A stretch of DNA of 64,000 nt, taken from contig NC_064037.1 of the NCBI RefSeq assembly GCF_932526225.1, forward strand, positions 18,657,471-18,721,470. Direction: 5' to 3'. Positions 21,109-33,779 of this stretch are shown piece by piece. The stretch comes from Nematostella vectensis (Eukaryota > Cnidaria > Anthozoa > Actiniaria > Edwardsiidae). How positions within the stretch are numbered: position 1 is the stretch's first letter; every line of letters begins with the position of its first letter. The notes beneath the pieces are model-generated. The model was not told the origin of the DNA. It made no database searches and was given only the letters and a program-made list of their open reading frames with translations. The translations under genes and the position numbers were made by a program.

Positions 21109-22652
21109 CAGAGTTTTTCAGAAACCCCTTGAAATACGCAGAAATGTTTGTTTATCAAGGAATTCTTGTAATTCCCCTTTATATTTTTCTGTTAGAACAT
21201 TGTTCAATGTTAGAATTTACGAGATACTGATTTTTATCACTAAAAAAGTCATATTATGCTCTAGTGTTTATTTACTGAATAATTATACTTTTTTCTCTAA
21301 AAAAAACAAATACTTTCTCCAATGAAAAATCTTATATAAAGAATTGAATTGAAAAAGTTCATTGTAATTAAATGGTCAATATCATATTTCTCACGTACTA
21401 ACTTATTCAATCACGTTTAGGGAAACCTATTAAATAATACAATAAATTTTGGATAGAACTGTATTCACATACAGTGATTTTTAGTATTGCACTGCTCTGA
21501 TTTCCTTTGTCAAAGAACTCTGCAAGGGTTAGAGTCATCACACCCCTTCGGGGATGGTCTAGAAGGCTCATAGAAGGTACTCTGGTGTGTGTATCGTCAA
21601 AATGTGTTTGGTGGCTGGGATTGACTAGCCATGAAACGTGTTTTACGGAATACATTTCAAGGTCGCTTCTTTGGCCAGACTATGAATGATTATGACATGC
21701 GAAGTTTTTCGACATTGACCTATATCGGTTGACACGAATTGCGATGACAGAGAACGACTCCCCAGTTTACTCTTCCTGTAGGGCGTTTGAGCAGTGTCAA
21801 GCTAAACTTCGTTGCTTATGTTGCGGGGCTATAGTTTCACGGAACATCGTTATCATTTAAGAAAATTGAAACAAATGAGATGTACAAGTTATAATGACGT
21901 TTCAATTAAGAAAGTCCGAACTGAAAAATTGCAAAAGCTTTTTATTAGATGAATCGTCAAGTGGATTTTTCTGTTGTTCATGGAAAAGAAAAGTCATGTT
22001 CAACATGTATTACATTACGTAACCACATATTTTAATTTTTAGAAATATTGCCATGGATACATTTTAAGTGATAACAAACGAGTAAACTACTTTTCCCATT
22101 TCCCCCACTATTTTCTCCGACCATAAAAAGGGCAAACCCGGGTCAGATTGGGCGAGTTCAGCAAAGCGCTGAATACACGATATTGTGAATGGCTGTTAAG
22201 GCCAGGCGTGGCGCTTTCTGAGCTCGCCCAATGTGTCAACGAAAATATGGACATAATTAACAATACAGACATCTTACAAAATATCGAACGGATTACTGAC
22301 AAAATACAACCTTTAAGACAGACGCTTAAAAACTTGGACACAACGGACAAGCAGTCATCGGCGACTGCAAATGACATATACGATATTATGTCATTTATCA
22401 CTAGACAATACTCTAGAAGTGGCCATGCAAGCCTCTTTCGGGATATATCAAGTAATTTCCATAGTATTTTTCTTTAATTATAATAAACAGAACCAAAATA
22501 CGATAACATTTCCAAACAAAAAAATCACTATCATTGATTGTCAAAATTACGATATCCACCTAATAGAAATGACATTATTCATGACAAATTTGAAATAAAT
22601 ATAAATGAATGTTTATACAAATATTGTAATTTTTAAAATTTTGAATATCTTA

Positions 22653-22729
22653 TATATATCTAGTAAATTATCGAATTTTGAACATCTTGTATATATCTAG
22701 TAAATTATCGAATTTTTAATATCTTGTAT
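22653..22729 (+). repeat. 37-bp minisatellite, left flank of retrotransposon copy 2
   Basis: Same 77-bp sequence as at 6577-6653; repeated on the right side from 26432. Confidence 0.85.
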
Positions 22730-25700
22730 GGTAATGAGTAAAATGGCGGCAACGGGACTTTGGGCTCCGCTCTTATTTTTACTTTTCGGCACCTTATCAA
22801 TGTCTAAATTGAATTCTTCTACACAAAATTCAAATTTAAACACATGGGGAATCAACCAAACGAACTGCATGCCGATGAAATTATTGGATATTGCTCCATT
22901 ACTGAGAAATGAAGTTGGCTACGGCGAACTAAACCGGGCAAAGAAACTGCGAATAACTTATCGCTTTGGCCGAACTGGTCCTTCGCACCTAGCTATACTG
23001 TTATTAATACTTGGGGGTGATGTCGAATTGAACCCTGGAGATAAATGTGGTATCTGTTCTAAATCAATAAAGATGAACCAAGCGGGAATCCAGTGTGACC
23101 AATGTGACTTCTGGTTTCATGCCGACACTTGCTGTAACATATCGCCAGCCATGTTTAGCATATTGGCAAACAGTTCATGCACATGGATTTGTCCACAATG
23201 CGGGTTACCAAACTTGTCAGACTCATTCTTTGACAGTACTATGGATTCGCTCATCTCGTCAAACTACTTTGAACCGCTAAGCCAAGATGGTTCCGCCATA
23301 TCCCAAATAACAAATCAAGTCAAAGTACAAACTAGGAGCAAAATGAAACCAGTCAAGCGGAGGAATTTAACATGTTCGGTTGTAAACTGTCGAAGTGTAA
23401 AGAACAAGATTGCAGACATCGCTGTAGTAATCAATGAACACCAACCTGATATCGTGTTTGGAAACGAATCCTGGCTAAAACCGGATATCAGTAGTGCAGA
23501 AGTTTTTCCCGAGAATTATAAGATCCTGAGGAAAGACAGAGACAACAATCGCGGCGGTGGAGTTTTCCAGGCAGTAAAGAATGACTTAATAATTACTCAT
23601 CGCCCTGATTGGGATTCTGATTGCGAGATTATTTGGTCTCAATGTCAATTAGCCGGAACAAGAAGTGCGAAATCCATTTATTTTGGGTCCTACTATCGAC
23701 CAAATAAATCTGACATTGAAAGTCTCGACGAGCTAAATTCATCACTGTTGAAAATGGGAACTACTTTGCATAAGAACAATGTGATTCTGGCCGGAGATTT
23801 CAATGCCCCAGATATTGACTGGGTGAACCCAGAAAATCCAGATAAATTAACCTCAGCATCCAAGAGGCTCCTAGACATTACTGATGACCACGATCTTAAC
23901 CAGTTTGTCAAAGAACCAACTAGAAGGAATGGAAACACACAAAACATCTTGGATCTAGTGTTATCAAATAATAAGGATATTATTAGAGGTGTCAAAGTCA
24001 TCGATGGTATAAGCGACCATGATATTGTGCTGTTTGCAGTAAAGTTAGCTTGCCAGCGAAAACGAAATGTGAAGCGTAAGGTCTATATTAAGAAAAAGGC
24101 TGATTCCGATCGTATTAAACAAGAACTTCATAATTTGCTGCCTACGATCCTAGAATTGAACTCAAACACTAATTCTGTTGACAAGATGTGGGATGAATTC
24201 GAAAGAAATATCCACCGCATAATGGACACTTGCATACCTCATAAAACGACTAGTTCGAGATACAACCTCCCCTGGTTTAACCGTGCTCTTAGAAGGCAGG
24301 TGAGAGCTAAACAACGGCTGTATAACAAGGCTAAAAAGTCAGGAAATCCTACTCACTGGAATGAATTTCGTATCGCCAGAAAACGTCTGCAAAAGAACTT
24401 GAAATCTGCCAGAGAAACTTACATTTCCGATTTTCTTGGAGATGCAATTGAGGAAAACCCAAAGCGCTTCTGGTCGTACATTAAGCAATTGAAAAACGAC
24501 GATCCTGGTGTCGCAGACTTTAAAGTGGATGATAGGATTATCAGTGATGGCCAATTGAAATCAGAACTCCTGAGCAAGCAGTTTTGTAGTGTTTTTACTG
24601 TAGAAGACCTGACTGATATTCCTTCTGTTGGTACTGACCCAAAACAAAATATCAGCGCCCTCACCATTACAATTCCAGGCGTTGTAAAACAGTTACAATC
24701 ATTGAAACCAAACAAGGCGAGTGGTCCGGACGAAATACCCCCATGGTTTCTTAAGGAATATGCTCTGGAAATTGGTCCTATATTAACATCTATTTATCAA
24801 ACTTCGATCGACACTGGACTTGTACCCTCTAGGTGGAAACATGCTAATGTTTGTGGTGTGTATAAGAATGGAGAAAAATCAGATCCTGCAAATTATAGAC
24901 CCATTTCTTTAACTTGCATTGCATCAAAAGTTCTAGAGCATATTATCCACAGTCATGTGATGAAACATTTACAGCATTACGGAATTCTCACTGATGTACA
25001 GCATGGCTTTAGAGCTAAACGATCAACAGTAACCCAGCTAATTCTGACAATCCATGACATGGCCAAGGCCATTCAAGAAAATAAGTCTATCCATGCGGCA
25101 GTGCTAGATTTTAGCAAAGCATTTGATAAAGTTCCCCACGAGCGTCTTATCAAGAAATTACAATACTATGGCATCCATGGTCCCTTGCTGTATTGGTTTA
25201 TGTCGTTTCTTAGGAACCGTACCCAGACTGTTGTCTGCGATGGTAAACGATCCTGCCCCTCACTAGTAACATCAGGGGTCCCTCAGGGGACAGTGTTAGG
25301 ACCCTTGTTATTCTTATTGTATGTGAACGATCTGCCTGACAATTTGAAGTCTTCAATAAGACTCTTCGCTGACGACGCCCTGTTATACGGTGTGATTGTA
25401 AACGAAGAAGATGGTGACCAGCTTCAGGAAGATTTAAAGAGATTAGAAATGTGGCAAAGCAAATGGCAAATGGTATTTAATCCTTCCAAGTGTAAGACCA
25501 TCTGCATATCCAATAAGAAGATCCCACCACAGAGGTCATATGTTTTCTGCGGGGTACACTTAGAGCAGGTCCAATCTATTACGTATATAGGTGTCATCCT
25601 AAATGATGACTTAAAGTGGTCAAAACATGTTAAATCAACTTCAGGAAAAGCAAGTAAAGTCATGGGCATGATAAAAAGGAACTTCTGGAACTGCCCCCAA

Positions 25701-26183
25701 AGAGTAAAAGTTACTGCTTACACAGCAATAGTTCGTCCTATGTTAGAATATGCAAGCGCCGCCTGGGACCCTCATCTCCAGGACATCGCCTCCCTCGAGA
25801 AAGTTCAGAGGAAAGCAGCACGATTCTGCCTTAGAAATTACTTCCCTACTGCAAGTGTCACCGAAATGCTAGGTGATCTCAAGTGGTCCACCTTGGAGTT
25901 AAGACGAACAATGGCACGACTTACCCTCCTTTACAAATTGAGTCGAGGCCAAATTGACATTGACACAAGCATGTATCTCCGGCCACACCAAGATCTCAGA
26001 ACTAGAAATAGTCATAATTTTAAATATTATCAAGAAAAAGCTACAAAGAATAAGTATTTTTATTCTTTTTTCCCCCGAACGATAAGACATTGGAACACTT
26101 TACCTAATGAACTTGTCGAGCTAGGCTCAATCGAACATTTTAAGCGTGACCTCGAAATCTATCTTAATAATAATAAGAATTGA
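22728..26183 (+). CDS. Retrotransposon polyprotein, copy 2 (1,151 residues)
   Basis: Same domain order as copy 1: signal-like N-terminus, 2A-like motif ending NPGD, PHD finger, APE endonuclease, reverse transcriptase. It differs from copy 1 by Lys557 to Asn in the linker before the reverse transcriptase (shared with copy 3) and by loss of one Lys codon in the HLQKDIA stretch of the C-terminal region (private). All metal-binding and catalytic residues described for copy 1 are kept, so the frame looks usable. The one-codon loss is in-frame and downstream of the polymerase core. Confidence 0.92.
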   Translation: MVMSKMAATGLWAPLLFLLFGTLSMSKLNSSTQNSNLNTWGINQTNCMPMKLLDIAPLLRNEVGYGELNRAKKLRITYRFGRTGPSHLAILLLILGGDVELNPGDKCGICSKSIKMNQAGIQCDQCDFWFHADTCCNISPAMFSILANSSCTWICPQCGLPNLSDSFFDSTMDSLISSNYFEPLSQDGSAISQITNQVKVQTRSKMKPVKRRNLTCSVVNCRSVKNKIADIAVVINEHQPDIVFGNESWLKPDISSAEVFPENYKILRKDRDNNRGGGVFQAVKNDLIITHRPDWDSDCEIIWSQCQLAGTRSAKSIYFGSYYRPNKSDIESLDELNSSLLKMGTTLHKNNVILAGDFNAPDIDWVNPENPDKLTSASKRLLDITDDHDLNQFVKEPTRRNGNTQNILDLVLSNNKDIIRGVKVIDGISDHDIVLFAVKLACQRKRNVKRKVYIKKKADSDRIKQELHNLLPTILELNSNTNSVDKMWDEFERNIHRIMDTCIPHKTTSSRYNLPWFNRALRRQVRAKQRLYNKAKKSGNPTHWNEFRIARKRLQKNLKSARETYISDFLGDAIEENPKRFWSYIKQLKNDDPGVADFKVDDRIISDGQLKSELLSKQFCSVFTVEDLTDIPSVGTDPKQNISALTITIPGVVKQLQSLKPNKASGPDEIPPWFLKEYALEIGPILTSIYQTSIDTGLVPSRWKHANVCGVYKNGEKSDPANYRPISLTCIASKVLEHIIHSHVMKHLQHYGILTDVQHGFRAKRSTVTQLILTIHDMAKAIQENKSIHAAVLDFSKAFDKVPHERLIKKLQYYGIHGPLLYWFMSFLRNRTQTVVCDGKRSCPSLVTSGVPQGTVLGPLLFLLYVNDLPDNLKSSIRLFADDALLYGVIVNEEDGDQLQEDLKRLEMWQSKWQMVFNPSKCKTICISNKKIPPQRSYVFCGVHLEQVQSITYIGVILNDDLKWSKHVKSTSGKASKVMGMIKRNFWNCPQRVKVTAYTAIVRPMLEYASAAWDPHLQDIASLEKVQRKAARFCLRNYFPTASVTEMLGDLKWSTLELRRTMARLTLLYKLSRGQIDIDTSMYLRPHQDLRTRNSHNFKYYQEKATKNKYFYSFFPRTIRHWNTLPNELVELGSIEHFKRDLEIYLNNNKN

Positions 26184-26431
26184 ATTTTAATTTTATAATT
26201 TTATTTCTATATATTATTGAATTGTATTATTGAATTTTCTTTACATTATTTAATATTTTATATATTCCATATATACTTAGTACCTATCCATGTATATATG
26301 TATATATTTTTATTTACTTATCTCCTTATTTATTTATTTATTTATATGTAAATACTTTTATTTAAGGTTGGTGTGATATCGCAAGATTTTTACCGACTTA
26401 ATAAATGTAGATGTAGATGTAGATGTAGATG
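22730..26431 (+). mobile_element. Non-LTR retrotransposon, CR1/L2 group, copy 2
   Basis: 3,702 bp, nearly identical to copy 1: one additional ATGTAG tail repeat and one missing codon. It sits at the same base in the unit with the same flanks as copy 1. Confidence 0.9.
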
Positions 26432-26589
26432 TATATATCTAGTAAATTATCGAATTTTGAACATCTTGTATATATCTAGTAAATTATCGAATTTTTAATA
26501 TCTTGTATATATCTAGTAAATTATCGAATTTTTAATATCTTGTATATATCTAGTAAATTATCGAATTTTGAATATCTTGTATTATCTAG
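26432..26589 (+). repeat. 37-bp minisatellite, right flank of copy 2 (4 units)
   Basis: Same four-unit order as at 10353-10510 and 51681-51838. Confidence 0.85.
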
Positions 26590-26931
26590 TATTTTTCTTA
26601 ATTATAATAATAACAATTTTCAATTAAGATATATATATATATGACTGTGGATAGTACTATATAATTGAACAAAAATAAAAGTTTAAGTAAGACAAAGCCA
26701 CCATGGAGAATCACCCGTGTGATTGCACGAAGAACGACTCCTTAGTTGACTCTTCGTGAAGGGTGTTTGAGCAGTGTTAGGCTAAACTTTGTTGATTATG
26801 TTGCGGGGGGCCATGGTTTCACGGCACATCGTTGCATTTATGTAATTGAAACAAATGAGATATACAAGCTTTAAAGAAAAAATTTGGGTTAGGTTACCGC
26901 ATTGTCTTCCTCCTGGCTCTGCTCCTTTTTT

Positions 26932-27027
26932 TTTTTAACTGCTACAACTTTAATATACGCTATTGGAGCTGGAATTACCGCGGCTGCTGGCACCAGACTT
27001 GCCCTCCAATGGATCCTCGTTAAAGGA
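26932..27027 (-). pseudogene. 18S rRNA fragment, antisense, unit 7
   Basis: Identical in extent to the unit 3 copy; it also has GTTGTAGCAG in place of the usual GTTGTTGCAG of many invertebrate 18S genes. Confidence 0.93.
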
Positions 27028-27289
27028 ACATCAAGCGGACACTTCTTATAAGAGACATTTTTAGATACATTTGATACATTTGCTACATTGTCTTTAGATG
27101 ACCAAAAATACATCCATATGGCATAGAATAGAAAACCATTATAAACAGAACAGTGCGCTTATTCACGTTATTATTTTTGCTTTCACAGGAACTTTCAACC
27201 AACAACCTACTAAAGTAATCAAAAAGGAAGTACACCATTTTATCTTTTTATACATATATGAATGGCACTCATTTCTTTTTTCTGTGTAG

Positions 27290-29464
27290 ATGGATAACTG
27301 CTCCCATTGCAATTAAACCGCTAACAACACGCTGGCTTGCTGTGGCCGACGTGTCAACGAGCGGTGCATAGAAAAATTTTGGGTTAGGTTACCGCGCCTA
27401 CAGTACCGTACCATTGTCCATACTGTAGAGCGAGAATAAAACCCTACAATGCGGATGAACCGTTCATGTTGTCGAGTAGAGGCTACGAGTTCGCGTTTTA
27501 CACGCGAACTGCATGGCCCCCCCCTAAACCGTAGGTAAGACATGTTATTATGTTTTACAGATGCTACGTTTCTGGGGAAACCCACTTAGTAGGAAATTTT
27601 CCGCTCCAACAGTGGCGTAGAAAAATCTGTTTTAGACGAAAACTACTCTTTAGAATATTATCTTTTATAATTTGTGTATGACCGGTGGCTATTCAACACT
27701 GTGTCAGGCGCAATTCCATCTTCTGCTAGGTCAAGGCGCTCAGCCGCAACTTCTTTAGATACAAAAACTTTCTCTATAGAATATTGGCGTTGGCACCATC
27801 GTTTTTATAGTGGAAGCACTGCAACAATACGGATATTCTACGTTGTTCATCACTATAAGCCCTTTCGAGTGGACCTTCCCCATGGGCACAGTGGTTACGT
27901 CAATCTCGAGATCTTTCTGGCAAAGGACCTACGGGACTTGCTATCCTCGAAACTCTCAACATTGTCCACATCTTAGAACAAACAGTTCGTGGATCTCTTT
28001 GTGGATCCAACACCAATCGGTGGACGGACAACGTGTTTACTTATCTATAAGAAACCGTTGCAATGTTGAGAACTTTTTCCATCGGATCGAATTTCAAGGC
28101 AGGGGTACCGCCCACCAGCATCTTTTGGTTTGGCTTAAGAGTCTTTAGCAAGCAGACTAGGGGAGACATTCCGTGGTTAGATGCGGAGACTGCTTACTTA
28201 GTCAATGACCTTCAGCCCAGCCACAAAGATGCCTTCCCATAATGCAATGAGAGAACCTTAGTTGAAACTAATCAGAACGGCGAGGAAATGCTTTCCTTGT
28301 ACCACCTCAAGACGCATTTTCTCGAAACATTCGAGCTTATATAAGCACAATCCTTCCGTTCCTCAAATGCAAAATGGATGTCCAACATTCTGATAAGAAA
28401 TCTATGGTGCTAAGGTACGTCACCTCATACGTCTCAAAATTCCATAACCAACAAACCTCAGAATCCTTGTATTCTAGACACGTTACTCCTGCCATGGCTG
28501 GCTTCCGTCATGTGTCAGATTTAAAACCACTCGAACCAGAGATGGTTGTCACTCTCTCGTCTTTAAAGCCCGCCTGGACCAACAACCCCACAAAACATTA
28601 CATTCCTCCGCGTCCAAGTAACGTTGACAAAAGTGTTTTTGTAACAAAATACATTAACAGGGGCCAGGATATCCAGAACTATAGTTTGCTCCAATGGCTA
28701 AGGACGCACGATACTAACAAAAGTGTTCCCACTCCTTACTAAAGGAAAACAGCCCTTGTCGGGGTTAAGTACGTGTCAGTTTTCAATCCTTGCTTCTTTT
28801 TTCAACACTTATTTTTTAATGTACCTTTCAAGAATGTCAGTGAACTTAGACATCCAAACCATGACAGCATTCCGGAACAGTTCAAGTATTGTGCAGCGGC
28901 CCTAGCATTGCAACCAGACTATGGAACGATGATGTTGCAATTGCCACTTTATTTCGAGAACAGGGCAATAAAGAGTATTATGTAGACAATGTCTTGTCGT
29001 TTCTACATAGTACGAGGCAAATGTACCATCTCTGGCAAGTACAAGTTCTCCGTAATGAGGATTTCGTAAATAGGCCAACTCATAATGACTTCACGCTTAA
29101 TGCCGAGCAACAAGTGTGCTGAATAAGCTGAAGTCATTTCTTGGTTTACGATCTCGCCATTATGGAACAGTTTTTGCAACTGTACAGCCACAACCCCAAG
29201 TAAATTATGATGATGAAGAAATCGCCGACGACGATCCACAACCTCCACTGAGAACACCACCTATCATTTAATAGAAGGATGACGAAGATCATTCATTGAA
29301 TGATTGGACCAAACTGCTGTCAATCATAGGTGAGCCTGGTACTGGCAAAACGCATTGCATTAAACGTTCGAAGTAAATATGGAGGAGTTAAAATCTGTGT
29401 AGGACACCACAACACCGAGAGCATCGAAGCTAAGAGAATTCGTGGCCAGGGAAAAAATGAGTAA
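27290..29464 (+). pseudogene. Degenerate Helitron Rep-helicase gene, unit 7
   Basis: Copy of the unit 3 pseudogene with the same stops and frameshifts. HUH His codons are at about 28113-28121 and the two-tyrosine motif at about 28416-28430. Confidence 0.85.
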
Positions 29465-29640
29465 GCTTAAAATCCTTGGAAAAAAGCTTAACACACGTAA
29501 CAAGTAAGAGTTCTCCAAGGAAGATGTAGTAGATTTTGTAGAGCTGGTTTCCGAAGAAGGAGAAATCAGTCAGGTTGTGGATGACCTGTACCACCTTGGA
29601 GCTAAAATGTGGCTCTTAGGAGCACATTTCAAAGTTATAG

Positions 29641-32158
29641 CAGAGTTTTTCAGAAACCCCTTGAAATACGCAGAAATGTTTGTTTATCAAGGAATTCTTG
29701 TAATTCCCCTTTATATTTTTCTGTTAGAACATTGTTCAATGTTAGAATTTACGAGATACTGATTTTTATCACTAAAAAAGTCATATTATGCTCTAGTGTT
29801 TATTTACTGAATAATTATACTTTTTTTCTCTAAAAAAAAAAACAAATACTTTCTCCAATGAAAAATCTTATATAAAGAATTGAATTGAAAAAGTTCATTG
29901 TAATTAAATGGTCAATATCATATTTCTCACGTACTAACTTATTCAATCACGTTTAGGGAAACCTATTAAATAATACAATAAATTTTGGATAGAACTGTAT
30001 TCACATACAGTGATTTTTAGTATTGCACTGCTCTGATTTCCTTTGTCAAAGAACTCTGCAAGGGTTAGAGTCATCACACCCCTTCGGGGATGGTCTAGAA
30101 GGCTCATAGAAGGTACTCTGGTGTGTGTATCGTCAAAATGTGTTTGGTGGCTGGGATTGACTAGCCATGAAACGTGTTTTACGGAATACATTTCAAGGTC
30201 GCTTCTTTGGCCAGACTATGAATGATTATGACATGCGAAGCTTTTCGACATTGACCTATATCGGTTGACACGAATTGCGATGACAGAGAACGACTCCCCA
30301 GTTTACTCTTCCTGTAGGGCGTTTGAGCAGTGTCAAGCTAAACTTCGTTGCTTATGTTGCGGGGCTATAGTTTCACGGAACATCGTTATCATTTAAGAAA
30401 ATTGAAACAAATGAGATGTACAAGTTATAATGACGTTTCAATTAAGAAAGTCCGAACTGAAAAATTGCAAAAGCTTTTTATTAGATGAATCGTCAAGTGG
30501 ATTTTTCTGTTGTTCATGGAAAAGAAAAGTCATGTTCAACATGTATTACATTACGTAACCACATATTTTAATTTTTAGAAATATTGCCATGGATACATTT
30601 TAAGTGATAACAAACGAGTAAACTACTTTTCCCATTTCCCCCACTATTTTCTCCGACCATACAAAGGGCAAACCCGGGTCAGATTGGGCGAGTTCAGCAA
30701 AGCGCTGAATACACGATATTGTGAATGGCTGTTAAGGCCAGGCGTGGCGCTTTCTGAGCTCGCCCAATGTGTCAACGAAAATATGGACATAATTAACAAT
30801 ACAGACATCTTACAAAATATCGAACGGATTACTGACAAAATACAACCTTTAAGACAGACGCTTAAAAACTTGGACACAACGGACAAGCAGTCATCGGCGA
30901 CTGCAAATGACATATACGATATTATGTCATTTATCACTAGACAATACTCTAGAAGTGGCCATGCAAGCCTCTTTCGGGATATATCAAGTAATTTCCATAG
31001 TATTTTTCTTTAATTATAATAAACAGAACCAAAAAGCGATAACATTTCCAAACAAAAAAATCACTGTCACTCTCTCGTCTTTAAAGCCCGCCTGGACCAA
31101 CAACCCCACAAAACATTACATTCCTCCGCGTCCAAGTAACGTTGACAAAAGTGTTTTTGTAACAAAATACATTAACAGGGGCCAGGATATCCAGAACTAT
31201 AGTTTGCTCCAATGGCTAAGGACGCACGATACTAACAAAAGTGTTCCCACTCCTTACTAAAGGAAAACAGCCCTTGTCGGGGTTAAGTACGTGTCAGTTT
31301 TCAATCCTTGCTTCTTTTTTCAACACTTATTTTTGAATGTACCTTCCAAGAATGTCAGTGAACTTAGACATCCAAACCATGACAGCATTCCGGAACAGTT
31401 CAAGTATTGTGCAGCGGCCCTAGCATTGCAACCAGACTATGGAACGATGATGTTGCAATTGCCACTTTATTTCGAGAACAGGGCAATAAAGAGTATTATG
31501 TAGACAATGTCTTGTCGTTTCTACATAGTACGAGGCAAATGTACCATCTCTGGCAAGTACAAGTTCTCCGTAATGAGGATTTCGTAAATAGGCCAACTCA
31601 TAATGACTTCACGCTTAATGCCGAGCAACAAGTGTGCTGAATAAGCTGAAGTCATTTCTTGGTTTACGATCTCGCCATTATGGAACAGTTTTTGCAACTG
31701 TACAGCCACAACCCCAAGTAAATTATGATGATGAAGAAATCGCCGACGACGATCCACAACCTCCACTGAGAACACCACCTATCATTTAATAGAAGGATGA
31801 CGAAGATCATTCATTGAATGATTGGACCAAACTGCTGTCAATCATAGGTGAGCCTGGTACTGGCAAAACGCATTGCATTAAACGTTCGAAGTAAATATGG
31901 AGGAGTTAAAATCTGTGTAGGACACCACAACACCGAGAGCATCGAAGCTAAGAGAATTCGTGGCCAGGAAAGAAATGAGTAAGCTTAAAATCCTTGGAAA
32001 AAAGCTTAACACACGTAACAAGTAAGAGTTCTCCAAGGAAGATGTAGTAGATTTTGTAGAGCTGGTTTCCGAAGAAGGAGAAATCAGTCAGGTTGTGGAT
32101 GACCTGTACCACCTTGGAGCTAAAATGTGGCTCTTAGGAGCACATTTCAAAGTTATAG
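29641..32158 (+). mobile_element. Helitron-derived tandem unit 8 (S form)
   Basis: S unit after an L+ unit, with the long T/A tract at about 29821-29842. Deletion junction at 31065/31066. Confidence 0.9.
31066..31982 (+). pseudogene. Helitron helicase remnant, unit 8
   Basis: Copy of the unit 1 remnant with the same lesions. Confidence 0.75.
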
Positions 32159-33702
32159 CAGAGTTTTTCAGAAACCCCTTGAAATACGCAGAAATGTTTG
32201 TTTATCAAGGAATTCTTGTAATTCCCCTTTATATTTTTCTGTTAGAACATTGTTCAATGTTAGAATTTACGAGATACTGATTTTTATCACTAAAAAAGTC
32301 ATATTATGCTCTAGTGTTTATTTACTGAATAATTATACTTTTTTCTCTAAAAAAAACAAATACTTTCTCCAATGAAAAATCTTATATAAAGAATTGAATT
32401 GAAAAAGTTCATTGTAATTAAATGGTCAATATCATATTTCTCACGTACTAACTTATTCAATCACGTTTAGGGAAACCTATTAAATAATACAATAAATTTT
32501 GGATAGAACTGTATTCACATACAGTGATTTTTAGTATTGCACTGCTCTGATTTCCTTTGTCAAAGAACTCTGCAAGGGTTAGAGTCATCACACCCCTTCG
32601 GGGATGGTCTAGAAGGCTCATAGAAGGTACTCTGGTGTGTGTATCGTCAAAATGTGTTTGGTGGCTGGGATTGACTAGCCATGAAACGTGTTTTACGGAA
32701 TACATTTCAAGGTCGCTTCTTTGGCCAGACTATGAATGATTATGACATGCGAAGTTTTTCGACATTGACCTATATCGGTTGACACGAATTGCGATGACAG
32801 AGAACGACTCCCCAGTTTACTCTTCCTGTAGGGCGTTTGAGCAGTGTCAAGCTAAACTTCGTTGCTTATGTTGCGGGGCTATAGTTTCACGGAACATCGT
32901 TATCATTTAAGAAAATTGAAACAAATGAGATGTACAAGTTATAATGACGTTTCAATTAAGAAAGTCCGAACTGAAAAATTGCAAAAGCTTTTTATTAGAT
33001 GAATCGTCAAGTGGATTTTTCTGTTGTTCATGGAAAAGAAAAGTCATGTTCAACATGTATTACATTACGTAACCACATATTTTAATTTTTAGAAATATTG
33101 CCATGGATACATTTTAAGTGATAACAAACGAGTAAACTACTTTTCCCATTTCCCCCACTATTTTCTCCGACCATACAAAGGGCAAACCCGGGTCAGATTG
33201 GGCGAGTTCAGCAAAGCGCTGAATACACGATATTGTGAATGGCTGTTAAGGCCAGGCGTGGCGCTTTCTGAGCTCGCCCAATGTGTCAACGAAAATATGG
33301 ACATAATTAACAATACAGACATCTTACAAAATATCGAACGGATTACTGACAAAATACAACCTTTAAGACAGACGCTTAAAAACTTGGACACAACGGACAA
33401 GCAGTCATCGGCGACTGCAAATGACATATACGATATTATGTCATTTATCACTAGACAATACTCTAGAAGTGGCCATGCAAGCCTCTTTCGGGATATATCA
33501 AGTAATTTCCATAGTATTTTTCTTTAATTATAATAAACAGAACCAAAATACGATAACATTTCCAAACAAAAAAATCACTATCATTGATTGTCAAAATTAC
33601 GATATCCACCTAATAGAAATGACATTATTCATGACAAATTTGAAATAAATATAAATGAATGTTTATACAAATATTGTAATTTTTAAAATTTTGAATATCT
33701 TA

Positions 33703-33779
33703 TATATATCTAGTAAATTATCGAATTTTGAACATCTTGTATATATCTAGTAAATTATCGAATTTTTAATATCTTGTAT
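33703..33779 (+). repeat. 37-bp minisatellite, left flank of retrotransposon copy 3
   Basis: Same 77-bp sequence as at 6577-6653; repeated on the right side from 37489. Confidence 0.85.

Larger units (their letters stand above)
21109..29640 (+). mobile_element. Helitron-derived tandem unit 7 (L+ form with retrotransposon)
   Basis: Second L+ unit, 16,076 bp downstream of the first. Same module order as unit 3. The retrotransposon lies at 22730-26431 and the 18S fragment at 26932-27027. Confidence 0.9.
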